A stretch of 15,635 nt of DNA from Eubacterium sp. UBA3279 (GTDB lineage: Bacteria; Bacillota; Clostridia; Lachnospirales; Lachnospiraceae), in contig DETV01000047.1 in NCBI GenBank assembly GCA_002361775.1, positions 1 through 15,635 on the forward strand, read 5' to 3'. The position numbers were made by a program, and so were the translations under genes. Below are positions 1 through 6,163 of this stretch, in pieces. Below the pieces are notes generated by a model that did no database searches, was not told the DNA's origin, and saw only the letters and a program-made list of their open reading frames with translations. Position 1 is the stretch's first letter. Every line of letters starts with the position of its first letter.

Positions 1-51
1 ATTTCAATATTTGCTCATTTATAGTTAAAAGAAAAAATATAGGGGGGTATT

Positions 52-771
52 ATGAAAAGAAATGATTTTTTTCGGGGATTGAAGGATGGATTTCCCATTT
101 GTCTGGGATATTTTTCAGTTTCTGTTGCATTCGGCATGACGGCGGTGCTTTCCGGAATGCCGCTTTGGGCGGCAGTACTTATTTCCCTGACTAATCTGAC
201 CAGCGCGGGACAGTTTGCCGGCGCTAATCTGTTAATTGCCGGGGGCGCTATGGTGGAACTGGCTATGACCACATTGATTATTAATATACGATATTTTCTC
301 ATGTCTCTTTCCGTTTCTCAGAAAGTGGAGGAGAAAATGAGTATGAAACAGAGACTGGCAGTGGCTTTTGGTATTACAGACGAGATTTTTGCCGTATCTA
401 TGCAGCATCCGGGAGAACTGTCGGCAGTATATATGGCTGGATTGATTTTGACTCCTGTTTTGGGATGGACGGGGGGAACTTTGGCAGGAGCGGCAGCTAC
501 TGCAGTTATGCCGGAGGCTTTGTCCAGTGCGTTGGGGATTGCTTTATATGGAATGTTTATTGCCATTATTATTCCTCCTGCCAGGGAAGGAAAAAATGTG
601 TTGTTTACTGTGCTGTTGGCAGTAGGAGGCAGTCTGGCATTTACATACCTGCCGGGATTAAAAAAAATCAGCGGAGGATGGTCTATTATTATTATCACGG
701 TAGTGGTCAGTGCGGCAGCAGCCTGGCTGTTTCCTATGAGTGAAGAAGAGGAGGAAAAAGCTGAAAAATGA
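52..771 (+). CDS. azlC: AzlC family branched-chain amino acid exporter, large subunit
   Basis: AzlC is the large membrane subunit of the AzlCD exporter, which moves branched-chain amino acids and the analogue azaleucine out of the cell. The 239-aa product has the family's usual length. It starts with the family-like stretch FFRGLKDGFPICLGYFSVSVAFG (split here as FFRGLKDG then FPICLGYFSVSVAFG), followed by several hydrophobic segments and the conserved region around TSAGQFAG (about residues 51-58). The last residues are acidic and lysine-rich (SEEEEEKAEK), a likely cytoplasmic tail. An AGGGGGG ribosome binding site (41-47) sits 4 nt before the ATG. The stop codon overlaps the azlD start (ATGA at 768-771), so the two subunits are translationally coupled. 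Only 51 bp lie upstream in the window, so any promoter or regulator is probably outside. Family assignment is confident; the exact substrate is inferred from the family. Confidence 0.93.
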   Translation: MKRNDFFRGLKDGFPICLGYFSVSVAFGMTAVLSGMPLWAAVLISLTNLTSAGQFAGANLLIAGGAMVELAMTTLIINIRYFLMSLSVSQKVEEKMSMKQRLAVAFGITDEIFAVSMQHPGELSAVYMAGLILTPVLGWTGGTLAGAAATAVMPEALSSALGIALYGMFIAIIIPPAREGKNVLFTVLLAVGGSLAFTYLPGLKKISGGWSIIIITVVVSAAAAWLFPMSEEEEEKAEK

Positions 772-1079
772 GTACAGGTTATATAATTAAAGGAATTGTG
801 GTGATGGCAGTGGTTACCTATCTGATCAGAATGCTTCCGCTGGTTATTTTCCGAAAAAAAATAACAAATCCCAGGCTGAAATCTTTTCTGTATTACATTC
901 CATATGCGGTATTATCCGCTATGACATTTCCAGCCATCTTTTCCAGTACCGCATCCAAAGCCAGCGCCGCCCTTGGATGTGGTGCGGCTATTCTTCTGGC
1001 GTATTATAGAAAAGGATTACTGATCGTAGCCGTAGGGGCAGCTGCCACCGCATTTATGGCGCAGATACTGGGGTTATAA
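768..1079 (+). CDS. azlD: AzlD family branched-chain amino acid transport subunit
   Basis: The small partner of AzlC. The 103-aa protein is almost wholly hydrophobic, with about four predicted membrane segments. It carries the family-typical stretch TYLIRMLPLVIFRKK near residues 17-31 and SFLYYIPYAVLSAMTFPA near residues 40-57. Its ATG overlaps the azlC TGA by 4 nt, as usual for azlCD operons, and it needs AzlC to form the exporter. A hairpin with a T-run starts 11 nt after the stop codon, so the operon ends here. Confidence 0.92.
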   Translation: MSTGYIIKGIVVMAVVTYLIRMLPLVIFRKKITNPRLKSFLYYIPYAVLSAMTFPAIFSSTASKASAALGCGAAILLAYYRKGLLIVAVGAAATAFMAQILGL

Positions 1080-1089
1080 AGAATTTTTG

Positions 1090-1127
1090 CTTGTAACTGT
1101 GAGGGTACTGAACAGTTACGAGTTTTT
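1090..1127 (+). terminator. Intrinsic terminator of azlCD, overlapping the 3' end of the DUF2752 gene
   Basis: Arms CTTGTAACTG (1090-1099) and CAGTTACGAG (1113-1122) form a 10-bp stem with one G-T wobble and a 13-nt loop, followed by TTTTT (1123-1127). The TAA stop of the convergent DUF2752 gene (TTA at 1116-1118 on the plus strand) lies inside the second arm. Read leftward, the hairpin is followed by CAAAAATTC on the minus strand, which is a poor tail, so it serves azlCD best. Confidence 0.7.
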
Positions 1128-1547
1128 CAGTATCTGAGTAACCCCAGATATCATTCTCCAAATCCACCCATTTTCCGGGTGAAAGGAAACGATATCGTCT
1201 GGAAACCAGATAATACGTATGAAATAGACAAGGAAAAATAAAATTCCAAGGAGAATTCCTGCCCATCGATATTTTCTGAAGTCAATCCAATCATCAAATA
1301 AAAAGGAAAATATGATAAACGGTACGGTAAAAAACAGAGGGTGGAAGGAAAAAGCCTGAGCAATATCCAGATGGAGCAGGGCGATCCAGGCTCTTGTCAT
1401 GCCGCATCCGGGACAGGAAATTCCGGTAAAATATTTGATGGGACAGCCAGTGAACCAGGTAATCAGATAATATACGATACAGATCAGTAAAAGAATCTTT
1501 ATTTTTGAAAACAAAACTTTCTTAAAATTTTCAGGCAATTTTTTCAT
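1116..1547 (-). CDS. DUF2752 domain membrane protein
   Basis: A 143-aa small integral membrane protein of the DUF2752 family, function unknown. The diagnostic motif is SCPGCGMTRAW (about residues 44-54), where the family keeps the CPxCGxTR pattern. An upstream Cys (TGCPIKYFTG) and three or four hydrophobic segments surround it. The two cysteines of CPGC could bind metal or be redox active, but this is not established. The ribosome binding site GGAGG (plus-strand 1554-1558) is 6 nt before the ATG. The gene is divergent from the DUF4234/zinc-ribbon gene across a long repeat-bearing spacer. DUF2752 genes often lie near TM2- or DUF4234-type membrane proteins in Clostridia (family knowledge), so the two may be functionally linked. 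Confidence 0.85.
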   Translation of the reverse strand: MKKLPENFKKVLFSKIKILLLICIVYYLITWFTGCPIKYFTGISCPGCGMTRAWIALLHLDIAQAFSFHPLFFTVPFIIFSFLFDDWIDFRKYRWAGILLGILFFLVYFIRIIWFPDDIVSFHPENGWIWRMISGVTQILKNS

Positions 1548-1632
1548 ATACTACCTCCAGAGTATGATATAATTTCTCGGAATCTCCTTTGATTATTATA
1601 CACTATTTTGGTTGTAAAAATGGTAAAAATTG

Positions 1633-1676
1633 AATTTACTCACCATTTTTTTCGTTAAAAAAGTGGTGAGTAAATT
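1633..1676. repeat. Inverted repeat, 20-bp stem with CGTT loop (TTTACTCACC element)
   Basis: Bases 1633-1652 pair with 1657-1676 over 20 bp with one G-T wobble and a 4-nt loop CGTT. The core of the left arm is TTTACTCACC, and that of the right arm is GGTGAGTAAA. No T-run follows on the plus strand. On the minus strand the following bases (TTCAATTTTTACC) are only weakly terminator-like. It lies just upstream of the putative DUF2752 promoter. Confidence 0.85.
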
Positions 1677-1749
1677 TCTAAATCATTAAAAACAGAACAA
1701 AACTTAGGAAAAAAGGCATATTTTCTCGAAAATAACCGCTTTTTTTAAT

Positions 1750-1768
1750 AAAAAATGGTGAGTAAATT
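1750..1768. repeat. Third copy of the TTTACTCACC element (single arm)
   Basis: Nineteen bases here are an exact reverse complement of the left arm of the inverted repeat (1633-1651) and a near-identical direct repeat of its right arm. The left arm could therefore pair with either copy, giving two mutually exclusive structures in a transcript, or the three copies could be three binding sites for one protein. Confidence 0.8.
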
Positions 1769-1875
1769 GTGAAAACACGGAAATTGCAACAAATTCACAA
1801 AATCCAGCCAAGAAACTTATATATTTTCCGGAGAGTATCTGCCGGTTTCTATAATTCATTAAATCTCAAATTGAT

Positions 1876-1895
1876 TTATGAAAAAGATTTCATAA
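1876..1895. repeat. Perfect 8-bp dyad upstream of the DUF4234 promoter
   Basis: TTATGAAA (1876-1883) and TTTCATAA (1888-1895) are perfect inverted copies around a 4-nt spacer. The dyad ends 34 bp upstream of the -35 element at 1929, so it could be an operator. No regulator is identified. Confidence 0.5.
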
Positions 1896-1928
1896 GAAAG
1901 ACTTAAGAGAAAATTATATTTCTGGAAG

Positions 1929-1957
1929 TTGCAGAAGCATCAGGTGAATGTTATAAT
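1929..1957 (+). promoter_or_regulatory. Sigma-A-type promoter of the DUF4234/zinc-ribbon gene
   Basis: TTGCAG (1929-1934), a 17-bp spacer and TATAAT (1952-1957). A TG at 1949-1950 one base before the -10 makes it an extended -10 promoter. The predicted leader is about 50 nt. Confidence 0.7.
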
Positions 1958-2015
1958 GAAGAAAATTGTTGAGAGGCCTGTTGAGGGCTGAAAAAGGGAA
2001 AGGGAGGATGTCTTT

Positions 2016-2888
2016 ATGCAATTTAAGAGACGGGAAGGACTTCTGAGTGCAATTTTTGGAGTTCTTACATGTGGTTTGTACAACATCTATTTCTGGTATC
2101 GTTACGGGGAAGATGTGAATGTGATTTGTTCTGATGATGGAAAGGAAACGATGAATTATATTGTGGCCTGGCTGTTGTCTGTTCTTACCTGTGGGATTTA
2201 TGGTATGTATTGGACATATACTCTGGCATCCCGTTTGGATACTGCCAGCAAAAAGTATGATGTGAATGTGGAATCTCCTGTATTTTTCACATTATTTATG
2301 AATATACCATTTTTGTCATATTTCTATTCCTGTGATGTGATGAATAAGTTCCAGGAAAAATATGAAGCAATGTATCCTAATGGAAATGGTTATGGTGGAA
2401 ATGGTTACGGCGGCAATAATTATGGTGGAAGTAATTATGGAGGTAATGTGCCTCCGGTATCTCCCAATGGCGGTGGAAATGCACAGAGTCTGGGAGCGCA
2501 GATCGGTTCACAGTTCAAGTCCGCTGTACAGGAGATGGGAAACGGTATTAAAAATTCCGCGCAGAGTACCATGCAGCAGACAATGTTTACCTGTAAAAAC
2601 TGTGGTGCATTAGTTCCTCCGGGAAAAAATTATTGTAAGAACTGTGGATATCCGGTAAATGGTCCGGCGCCGCAGAACAGTCAGAGTCAGGAGAGAACAT
2701 CTTCCGGCAGCGAGATGGAGTCGAAAGAACAGCCCGTACCGAATATGGAGATACAGCCGCAGGTTCAGCAGACATATGAAAATAAGGAAGTTCCAGAAAA
2801 ACCTTCACCGGTATTATGTCCCAAATGTGGAAATGTGGTAAAACCGGGAGATCGGTTCTGTATTCACTGTGGAAGTAAAATAGAGTAA
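2016..2888 (+). CDS. DUF4234 membrane protein with two C-terminal zinc ribbons
   Basis: 290 aa, function unknown. Residues 1-120 form a DUF4234-type membrane region with two similar halves: GVLTCGLYNIYFWY (about 15-28) and SVLTCGIYGMYWTY (about 55-68) look like an internal duplication. Residues 121-154 are a low-complexity Gly/Asn/Tyr stretch with repeats of NGYGG/NNYGG/SNYGG, a likely flexible linker. Two zinc ribbons follow. The first has C193, C196, C207 and C210; the second, at the very C-terminus, has C268, C271, C282 and C285. They are joined by a Gln/Ser/Glu-rich linker. The ribbons should be cytoplasmic and may bind protein or nucleic acid, but this is inference. GGGAGG (2002-2007) lies 8 nt before the ATG. 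The gene has its own promoter and a strong terminator and is monocistronic. Confidence 0.85.
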   Translation: MQFKRREGLLSAIFGVLTCGLYNIYFWYRYGEDVNVICSDDGKETMNYIVAWLLSVLTCGIYGMYWTYTLASRLDTASKKYDVNVESPVFFTLFMNIPFLSYFYSCDVMNKFQEKYEAMYPNGNGYGGNGYGGNNYGGSNYGGNVPPVSPNGGGNAQSLGAQIGSQFKSAVQEMGNGIKNSAQSTMQQTMFTCKNCGALVPPGKNYCKNCGYPVNGPAPQNSQSQERTSSGSEMESKEQPVPNMEIQPQVQQTYENKEVPEKPSPVLCPKCGNVVKPGDRFCIHCGSKIE

Positions 2889-2919
2889 TCATCAGTACAA
2901 AACGGAAACAGATAGTTTA

Positions 2920-2966
2920 AAAGAGAGGCAGCTATGGCTCAGGTGGAGTCATAGCTGCCTCTCTTT
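2920..2966. terminator. Strong bidirectional terminator between the DUF4234 and PurF-like genes
   Basis: A 21-bp stem (2920-2940 with 2946-2966, one G-T wobble) closes on the loop AGGTG. The plus strand ends in CTCTCTTTG, while the minus strand ends in CTCTCTTTTAAAC. It sits between two convergent genes and most likely stops both transcripts. Confidence 0.88.
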
Positions 2967-3004
2967 GTCGTTGGTAAAATATTTTGGTAATGTCTTAACT
3001 AAAG

Positions 3005-4411
3005 TTACTCTTTTCCGTCAAAACAATAGGTACACAGTTTGCATGGAGAAAGTCCAATGGAAGTTATCATATCATCCAGACGATGATACCGGAGGGAAGT
3101 AAAGTTCAGATGTTCTTTGATGTCATCCAACATTCCCTGGTAATTATGTGAATCCGGGTTTGTATAATCTTCCAGAATTGCTTCTGTGATTTTACCTTCT
3201 CGTTTTTGGATTACCCGGCGGGTAATCAGATCCATCTCGGAATTGGAACGAGAAAAGTTCAGGTATTTACATCCGTACAGCAGTGGTGGGCAGGCAGGAC
3301 GAATATGAACTTCTTTCGCGCCGCTTTCATATAAAAATTCAGTAGTCTGACTCAACTGTGTGCCGCGAACAATAGAATCATCAATGAGAAGAAGACTCTT
3401 ATCTTTGATCAATTCCCGAACAGGAATCAATTTCATGTGTGCAATCTGCTCCCGTTGTTTTTGGTGAGCTGGCATGAAAGAACGTGGCCAGGTAGGAGTA
3501 TATTTGATAAATGGGCGGGCAAACGGAACTTTTGATCTGTTTGCGTAGCCAATTGCATGGGCAATACCCGAATCAGGAACACCGGCAACAATGTCAGGTT
3601 TCACCACATCGCGCTGAGCCAGCATATCTCCGCAGGTATAACGCATTTGCTCTACGTTAACTCCTTCATAGGTAGAAGTGGGATAGCCATAGTATACCCA
3701 GAGGAAAGAACAGATTTTCATTTTTTCCTGTGCTGGTGCAATGGTTTCCGCACCTTCCGGGGTGAAGAAAACGATTTCTGCAGGTCCCAGTTCTTTGTAG
3801 TCATGGTATCCAAGATTAAAATATGCAAAACTTTCAAAAGAAGCACAGACAGCATCATCTTTCTTTCCGAGGATCAAAGGGGTACGTCCCAGACGATCTC
3901 TGGCGGCGTAAATTCCTTCAGGAGTCATAATCAGCATAGTCATAGAGCCTTCGATCATTTCCTGAGCATAGCGGATTCCTTCTACTAAAGTAGGTTTCTG
4001 ATTGATAAGAGAAGCGACCATCTCTGTAGCATTGATTTCTCCTCCGCTCATTTCCAGAAAATGTGTGCAGCCATTGGCAAAAGAATGTTTTACCAACTGA
4101 TCCATATTATTGATTCTTCCTACTGTGGTGATAGCAAAACTTCCCAGATGAGACTGAACCATCAAGGGTTGAGGATCTGAATCAGAAATACAGCCAATAC
4201 CTAATGTTCCTTCAAGTTCATCCACATCACGTTCAAACTTTGTACGAAATGGTGAGTTTTGAATATTGTGAATAGCCCGGTCAAAACCATGTGTCTTATC
4301 ATAGACTGCCATACCACCTCTGCGTGTTCCCAGATGAGAATGATAGTCAGTTCCGAAAAACAGATCAGATACACAACTTTTCTTTGATGCAACTCCAAAA
4401 ATTCCACCCAT
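3005..4411 (-). CDS. PurF-like amidophosphoribosyltransferase lacking the catalytic glutaminase cysteine
   Basis: A 468-aa homologue of amidophosphoribosyltransferase, which normally makes phosphoribosylamine from PRPP and glutamine in the first step of purine synthesis. The phosphoribosyltransferase half looks intact: VPDSGIAHAIGYA (about 278-290), RSFMPAHQKQRE (310-321) and the PRPP loop LLLIDDSIVRGTQ (340-352). Cysteines matching the B. subtilis PurF 4Fe-4S ligands are kept: C234, C381 and the C-terminal C457/C460/C463 cluster. The N-terminal Ntn glutaminase is altered. The protein begins MGGIFG, so the position that is Cys1 in active PurF is Gly. The usual LQHRGQEG region reads HLGTRRGG, the RYSTAG segment is absent, and the Asn-Gly oxyanion motif reads TTVGRINN. 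It is probably ammonia-dependent or regulatory rather than a normal PurF. The ribosome binding site AAGGAG precedes the ATG. It is monocistronic, away from other pur genes. Confidence 0.88.
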   Translation of the reverse strand: MGGIFGVASKKSCVSDLFFGTDYHSHLGTRRGGMAVYDKTHGFDRAIHNIQNSPFRTKFERDVDELEGTLGIGCISDSDPQPLMVQSHLGSFAITTVGRINNMDQLVKHSFANGCTHFLEMSGGEINATEMVASLINQKPTLVEGIRYAQEMIEGSMTMLIMTPEGIYAARDRLGRTPLILGKKDDAVCASFESFAYFNLGYHDYKELGPAEIVFFTPEGAETIAPAQEKMKICSFLWVYYGYPTSTYEGVNVEQMRYTCGDMLAQRDVVKPDIVAGVPDSGIAHAIGYANRSKVPFARPFIKYTPTWPRSFMPAHQKQREQIAHMKLIPVRELIKDKSLLLIDDSIVRGTQLSQTTEFLYESGAKEVHIRPACPPLLYGCKYLNFSRSNSEMDLITRRVIQKREGKITEAILEDYTNPDSHNYQGMLDDIKEHLNFTSLRYHRLDDMITSIGLSPCKLCTYCFDGKE

Positions 4412-4513
4412 GTTTGTTCTCCTTATGAATAAATTTCAGTTGTTTTTGGTAATCATCCAGCATCCTCAAAAGGGCGCCGGATCATTACTATTTTGTTAGT
4501 AAGCACGTATTTC

Positions 4514-4542
4514 ATTATATAATGGAGAAATGGGATGCGCAA
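4514..4542 (-). promoter_or_regulatory. Promoter of the PurF-like gene
   Basis: Read on the minus strand: TTGCGC (plus-strand 4537-4542), a 17-bp spacer, TATAAT (4514-4519). The predicted start near 4507 gives a leader of about 95 nt. Confidence 0.65.
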
Positions 4543-4637
4543 GAATAAAAATGCCTAAAATTCTTTTATTACATTCATATTTTGTCGTTGGAATTAAGAT
4601 TACTGTTCTGGCAGTATGTTTTTCCTGTAAATCAGGT

Positions 4638-4666
4638 AGCTGCAGGCAGAATTGCCCGGATATAAT
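4638..4666 (+). promoter_or_regulatory. Possible promoter of the small gene-glycosylase operon
   Basis: A perfect TATAAT lies at 4661-4666, but the -35 position (4638-4643, AGCTGC) is poor. It leaves a leader of about 70 nt before the ATG at 4742. Only the -10 supports it. Confidence 0.35.
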
Positions 4667-4741
4667 TTACAATTCTAGCTGGGTGATGTACAATTTGGGC
4701 AGAGTATAAAATATGAGGAAAAAGCAGGAAGGTGATATAAA

Positions 4742-4981
4742 ATGAGAACAATGGAATTTAAAATGGAACGTCAGGGGCTTTTACAGGTGGGACAGGAAGT
4801 GGAAGTGACGGAAAGTCCTCTTCCCACGTCTTATTACTATACGATTCAGCCTATGATTGCCATGAGCAGAAATTATCAGGGGTATGAAAGATTAAAATCC
4901 CGGAAAGGGATTGTAAAAGATATCCGGGAGACAGAGCGGGGATATTATACAGATGTGGAATTTGATGAGGAGGAGTTATAG
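4742..4981 (+). CDS. Small conserved-looking hypothetical protein, 79 aa
   Basis: I do not recognise the family. The product is soluble, has no cysteine, membrane segment or signal peptide, and ends in an acidic tail (FDEEEL). Its sequence suggests a small beta-rich domain: a GQEVEVTE-like strand near residues 18-25, then RKGIVKDI and YYTDVEFDEEE. A strong ribosome binding site, AGGAAGGTG (4726-4734), lies 7 nt before the ATG, supporting real translation. Its last codons contain GAGGAGGAG (4967-4975), which serves as the ribosome binding site of the DNA glycosylase gene 3 nt downstream, so the two are translationally coupled. A role linked to that enzyme is possible but unproven. Confidence 0.75.
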   Translation: MRTMEFKMERQGLLQVGQEVEVTESPLPTSYYYTIQPMIAMSRNYQGYERLKSRKGIVKDIRETERGYYTDVEFDEEEL

Positions 4982-4984
4982 AAA

Positions 4985-5476
4985 ATGGAGTATGCGGTGC
5001 ATGAAATACCTCCGGTATGGGATAATAACAGTAAAATTTTGATTCTCGGAAGTTTTCCGTCTGTAAAATCCAGAGAGGGAAACTTTTTCTACAATCATCC
5101 TCAAAATCGCTTTTGGAAAGTAATGGCAGCAGTATGGAATTGTCCGGTTCCGCAGGAAATAGAAGAAAAGAAAAAAATGCTTCTGGAGAATCATGTAGCT
5201 GTCTGGGATGTGATTGCATCCTGTCAGATAGAAGGATCCAGTGACAGCAGTATTAAGGATGTGATGCCTAATGATATTTCCGTAATTTTGAAACAGGCGC
5301 CAGTAGAGAAAATATTTACCAATGGAGCTACTGCCTGGAAAATGTACGACCGTTATATAAAACCGGTTGCAGGAAGAGAGGCAATAAAATTACCTTCCAC
5401 CAGCCCGGCGAATGCCGCCTGGTCTTTAGACAGGCTGGTGGAAGAATGGAATCGGTTGATCAGAGAACGGGTTTAG
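4985..5476 (+). CDS. DNA-deoxyinosine glycosylase (uracil-DNA glycosylase superfamily, family 6)
   Basis: A 163-aa base-excision repair enzyme, predicted to cut hypoxanthine (deaminated adenine), and perhaps uracil, from DNA, leaving an abasic site. The family hallmarks are visible: ILILGSFPSVKS (18-29), the strongly conserved NHPQNRFW (37-44), which contains the Asn thought to act in catalysis in this family, and the C-terminal LPSTSPANA (136-144), which matches the second superfamily motif. The length is typical for a single-domain member. The start is set by GAGGAGGAG inside the end of the upstream gene. The gene is tail-to-tail with xpt, overlapping it by 4 nt with no terminator between. 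Repair of deaminated purines beside a purine salvage gene is suggestive, but the pairing may be chance. Confidence 0.88.
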   Translation: MEYAVHEIPPVWDNNSKILILGSFPSVKSREGNFFYNHPQNRFWKVMAAVWNCPVPQEIEEKKKMLLENHVAVWDVIASCQIEGSSDSSIKDVMPNDISVILKQAPVEKIFTNGATAWKMYDRYIKPVAGREAIKLPSTSPANAAWSLDRLVEEWNRLIRERV

Positions 5477-6051
5477 TTTCCCGGGCGGAAAGTAAGGGAA
5501 TCATCTGTCATGGAATCAATGATCGCAAGAGATTCCAGACGGACGCCCATATCCCGAATCATTTTTCCGCCGGCCTGAAAGCCTTTTTCAATGACGATTC
5601 CGGCTCCTTCTAAAGTTGCGCCGGATTCTTTTACAATTTCAATCAGACCCATCAGGGCACAGCCGTTGGCGAGAAAATCATCAATCAGCAGCACATGATC
5701 TTCCGGTCCCAGAAATTTTTTGGAAAGAATCACATCATATACTTTTTTGTGGGTAAAAGATTCTACCTTGGAGGTGTACATTTCTCCGTCCAGATTCAGA
5801 CTCTGGGTTTTTTTGGCAAAAATAACAGGTACATTAAAATATTGAGCTACAAGACAGGCAATTCCAATACCGGAAGCCTCAATTGTAAGAATCTTGGTAA
5901 TGGGAGTGTCCTGAAAACGACGTTTGAATTCTTTCCCCAGTTCATTGATAAATGCAATGTCCATCTGATGATTAAGAAAGCTGTCCACCTTCAGTACATT
6001 GCCCGGTTTTACGATGCCATCTTTTAAAATACGATCTTCTAAAAACTTCAT
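5473..6051 (-). CDS. xpt: Xanthine phosphoribosyltransferase
   Basis: Converts xanthine and PRPP to XMP in cytoplasmic purine salvage. The 192-aa protein is close in length to B. subtilis Xpt (194 aa) and aligns along it by eye: KVDSFLNHQ (21-29), TIEASGI (56-62), the PRPP-binding loop LLIDDFLANG (121-130) and GIVIEKGFQ. AGGAGG lies 7 nt before the ATG on the minus strand. Unlike B. subtilis xpt there is no pbuX partner here, and the leader is too short for a purine riboswitch. Its 3' end overlaps the convergent glycosylase gene by 4 nt. Confidence 0.95.
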   Translation of the reverse strand: MKFLEDRILKDGIVKPGNVLKVDSFLNHQMDIAFINELGKEFKRRFQDTPITKILTIEASGIGIACLVAQYFNVPVIFAKKTQSLNLDGEMYTSKVESFTHKKVYDVILSKKFLGPEDHVLLIDDFLANGCALMGLIEIVKESGATLEGAGIVIEKGFQAGGKMIRDMGVRLESLAIIDSMTDDSLTFRPGN

Positions 6052-6092
6052 GGTTAATCCTCCTGAAAATAATTCGAAACTTTAATGGACTT

Positions 6093-6121
6093 ATAATACC
6101 CTCTTATTTTCCGTTAAGCAA
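6093..6121 (-). promoter_or_regulatory. Promoter of xpt
   Basis: Minus strand: TTGCTT (plus-strand 6116-6121), a 17-bp spacer, TATTAT (6093-6098). The predicted start near 6086 leaves about 35 nt of leader, too short for a purine aptamer. Confidence 0.65.
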
Positions 6122-6150
6122 TGGTTTTTGACAAAAAATATAAAAATCTT

Positions 6151-6160
6151 CCCCCCGGGG
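6151..6160. promoter_or_regulatory. Candidate CsoR-family operator (C/G-tract)
   Basis: CCCCCCGGGG stands out in AT-rich DNA and ends 3 bp before the -35 of the operon that encodes a CsoR-type repressor. CsoR/RcnR-family repressors are known to bind short C-tract/G-tract dyads of the TACCC...GGGTA type at their own promoters. The flanks here (CTT and TGC) are not a perfect match to that pattern, so this is an inference from position and composition. Confidence 0.45.
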
Positions 6161-6163
6161 TGC

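Larger units (their letters stand above)
1548..2015. other. 468-bp divergent intergenic region with repeats
   Basis: No convincing ORF is seen on either strand. The region is very AT-rich. From left to right it holds a possible minus-strand -10 for the DUF2752 gene (TATAAT, plus-strand 1595-1600, no good -35), a long inverted repeat (1633-1676), a third copy of one arm (1750-1768), an 8-bp dyad (1876-1895), and the promoter of the DUF4234 gene (1929-1957). The repeats are described separately. Confidence 0.7.
4412..4741. other. 330-bp divergent intergenic region
   Basis: It contains the minus-strand promoter and about 95-nt leader of the PurF-like gene, and a weak plus-strand promoter for the small gene at 4742. 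The leader includes a small perfect hairpin, TTACTA (4485-4490) and TAGTAA (4497-4502). I see no purine riboswitch, PurR-box pair or ORF. Confidence 0.6.

Noticed and set aside
2388..2447. Short tandem repeats in DNA, considered as a minisatellite or CRISPR-like array
   Set aside because: They are in-frame codons for the Gly/Tyr/Asn linker of the DUF4234 protein, with no spacers and imperfect units.
4412..4510. Purine riboswitch or PurR operator in the PurF-like leader
   Set aside because: The leader has only a 6-bp hairpin and no three-way-junction aptamer or paired PurBoxes by eye.
6128..6133. TTGACA as a -35 for the CsoR-Mrp operon
   Set aside because: At 17 bp spacing its -10 would be CCCCCC; the TTGTTC/TATAAT pair at 6164-6192 fits far better.
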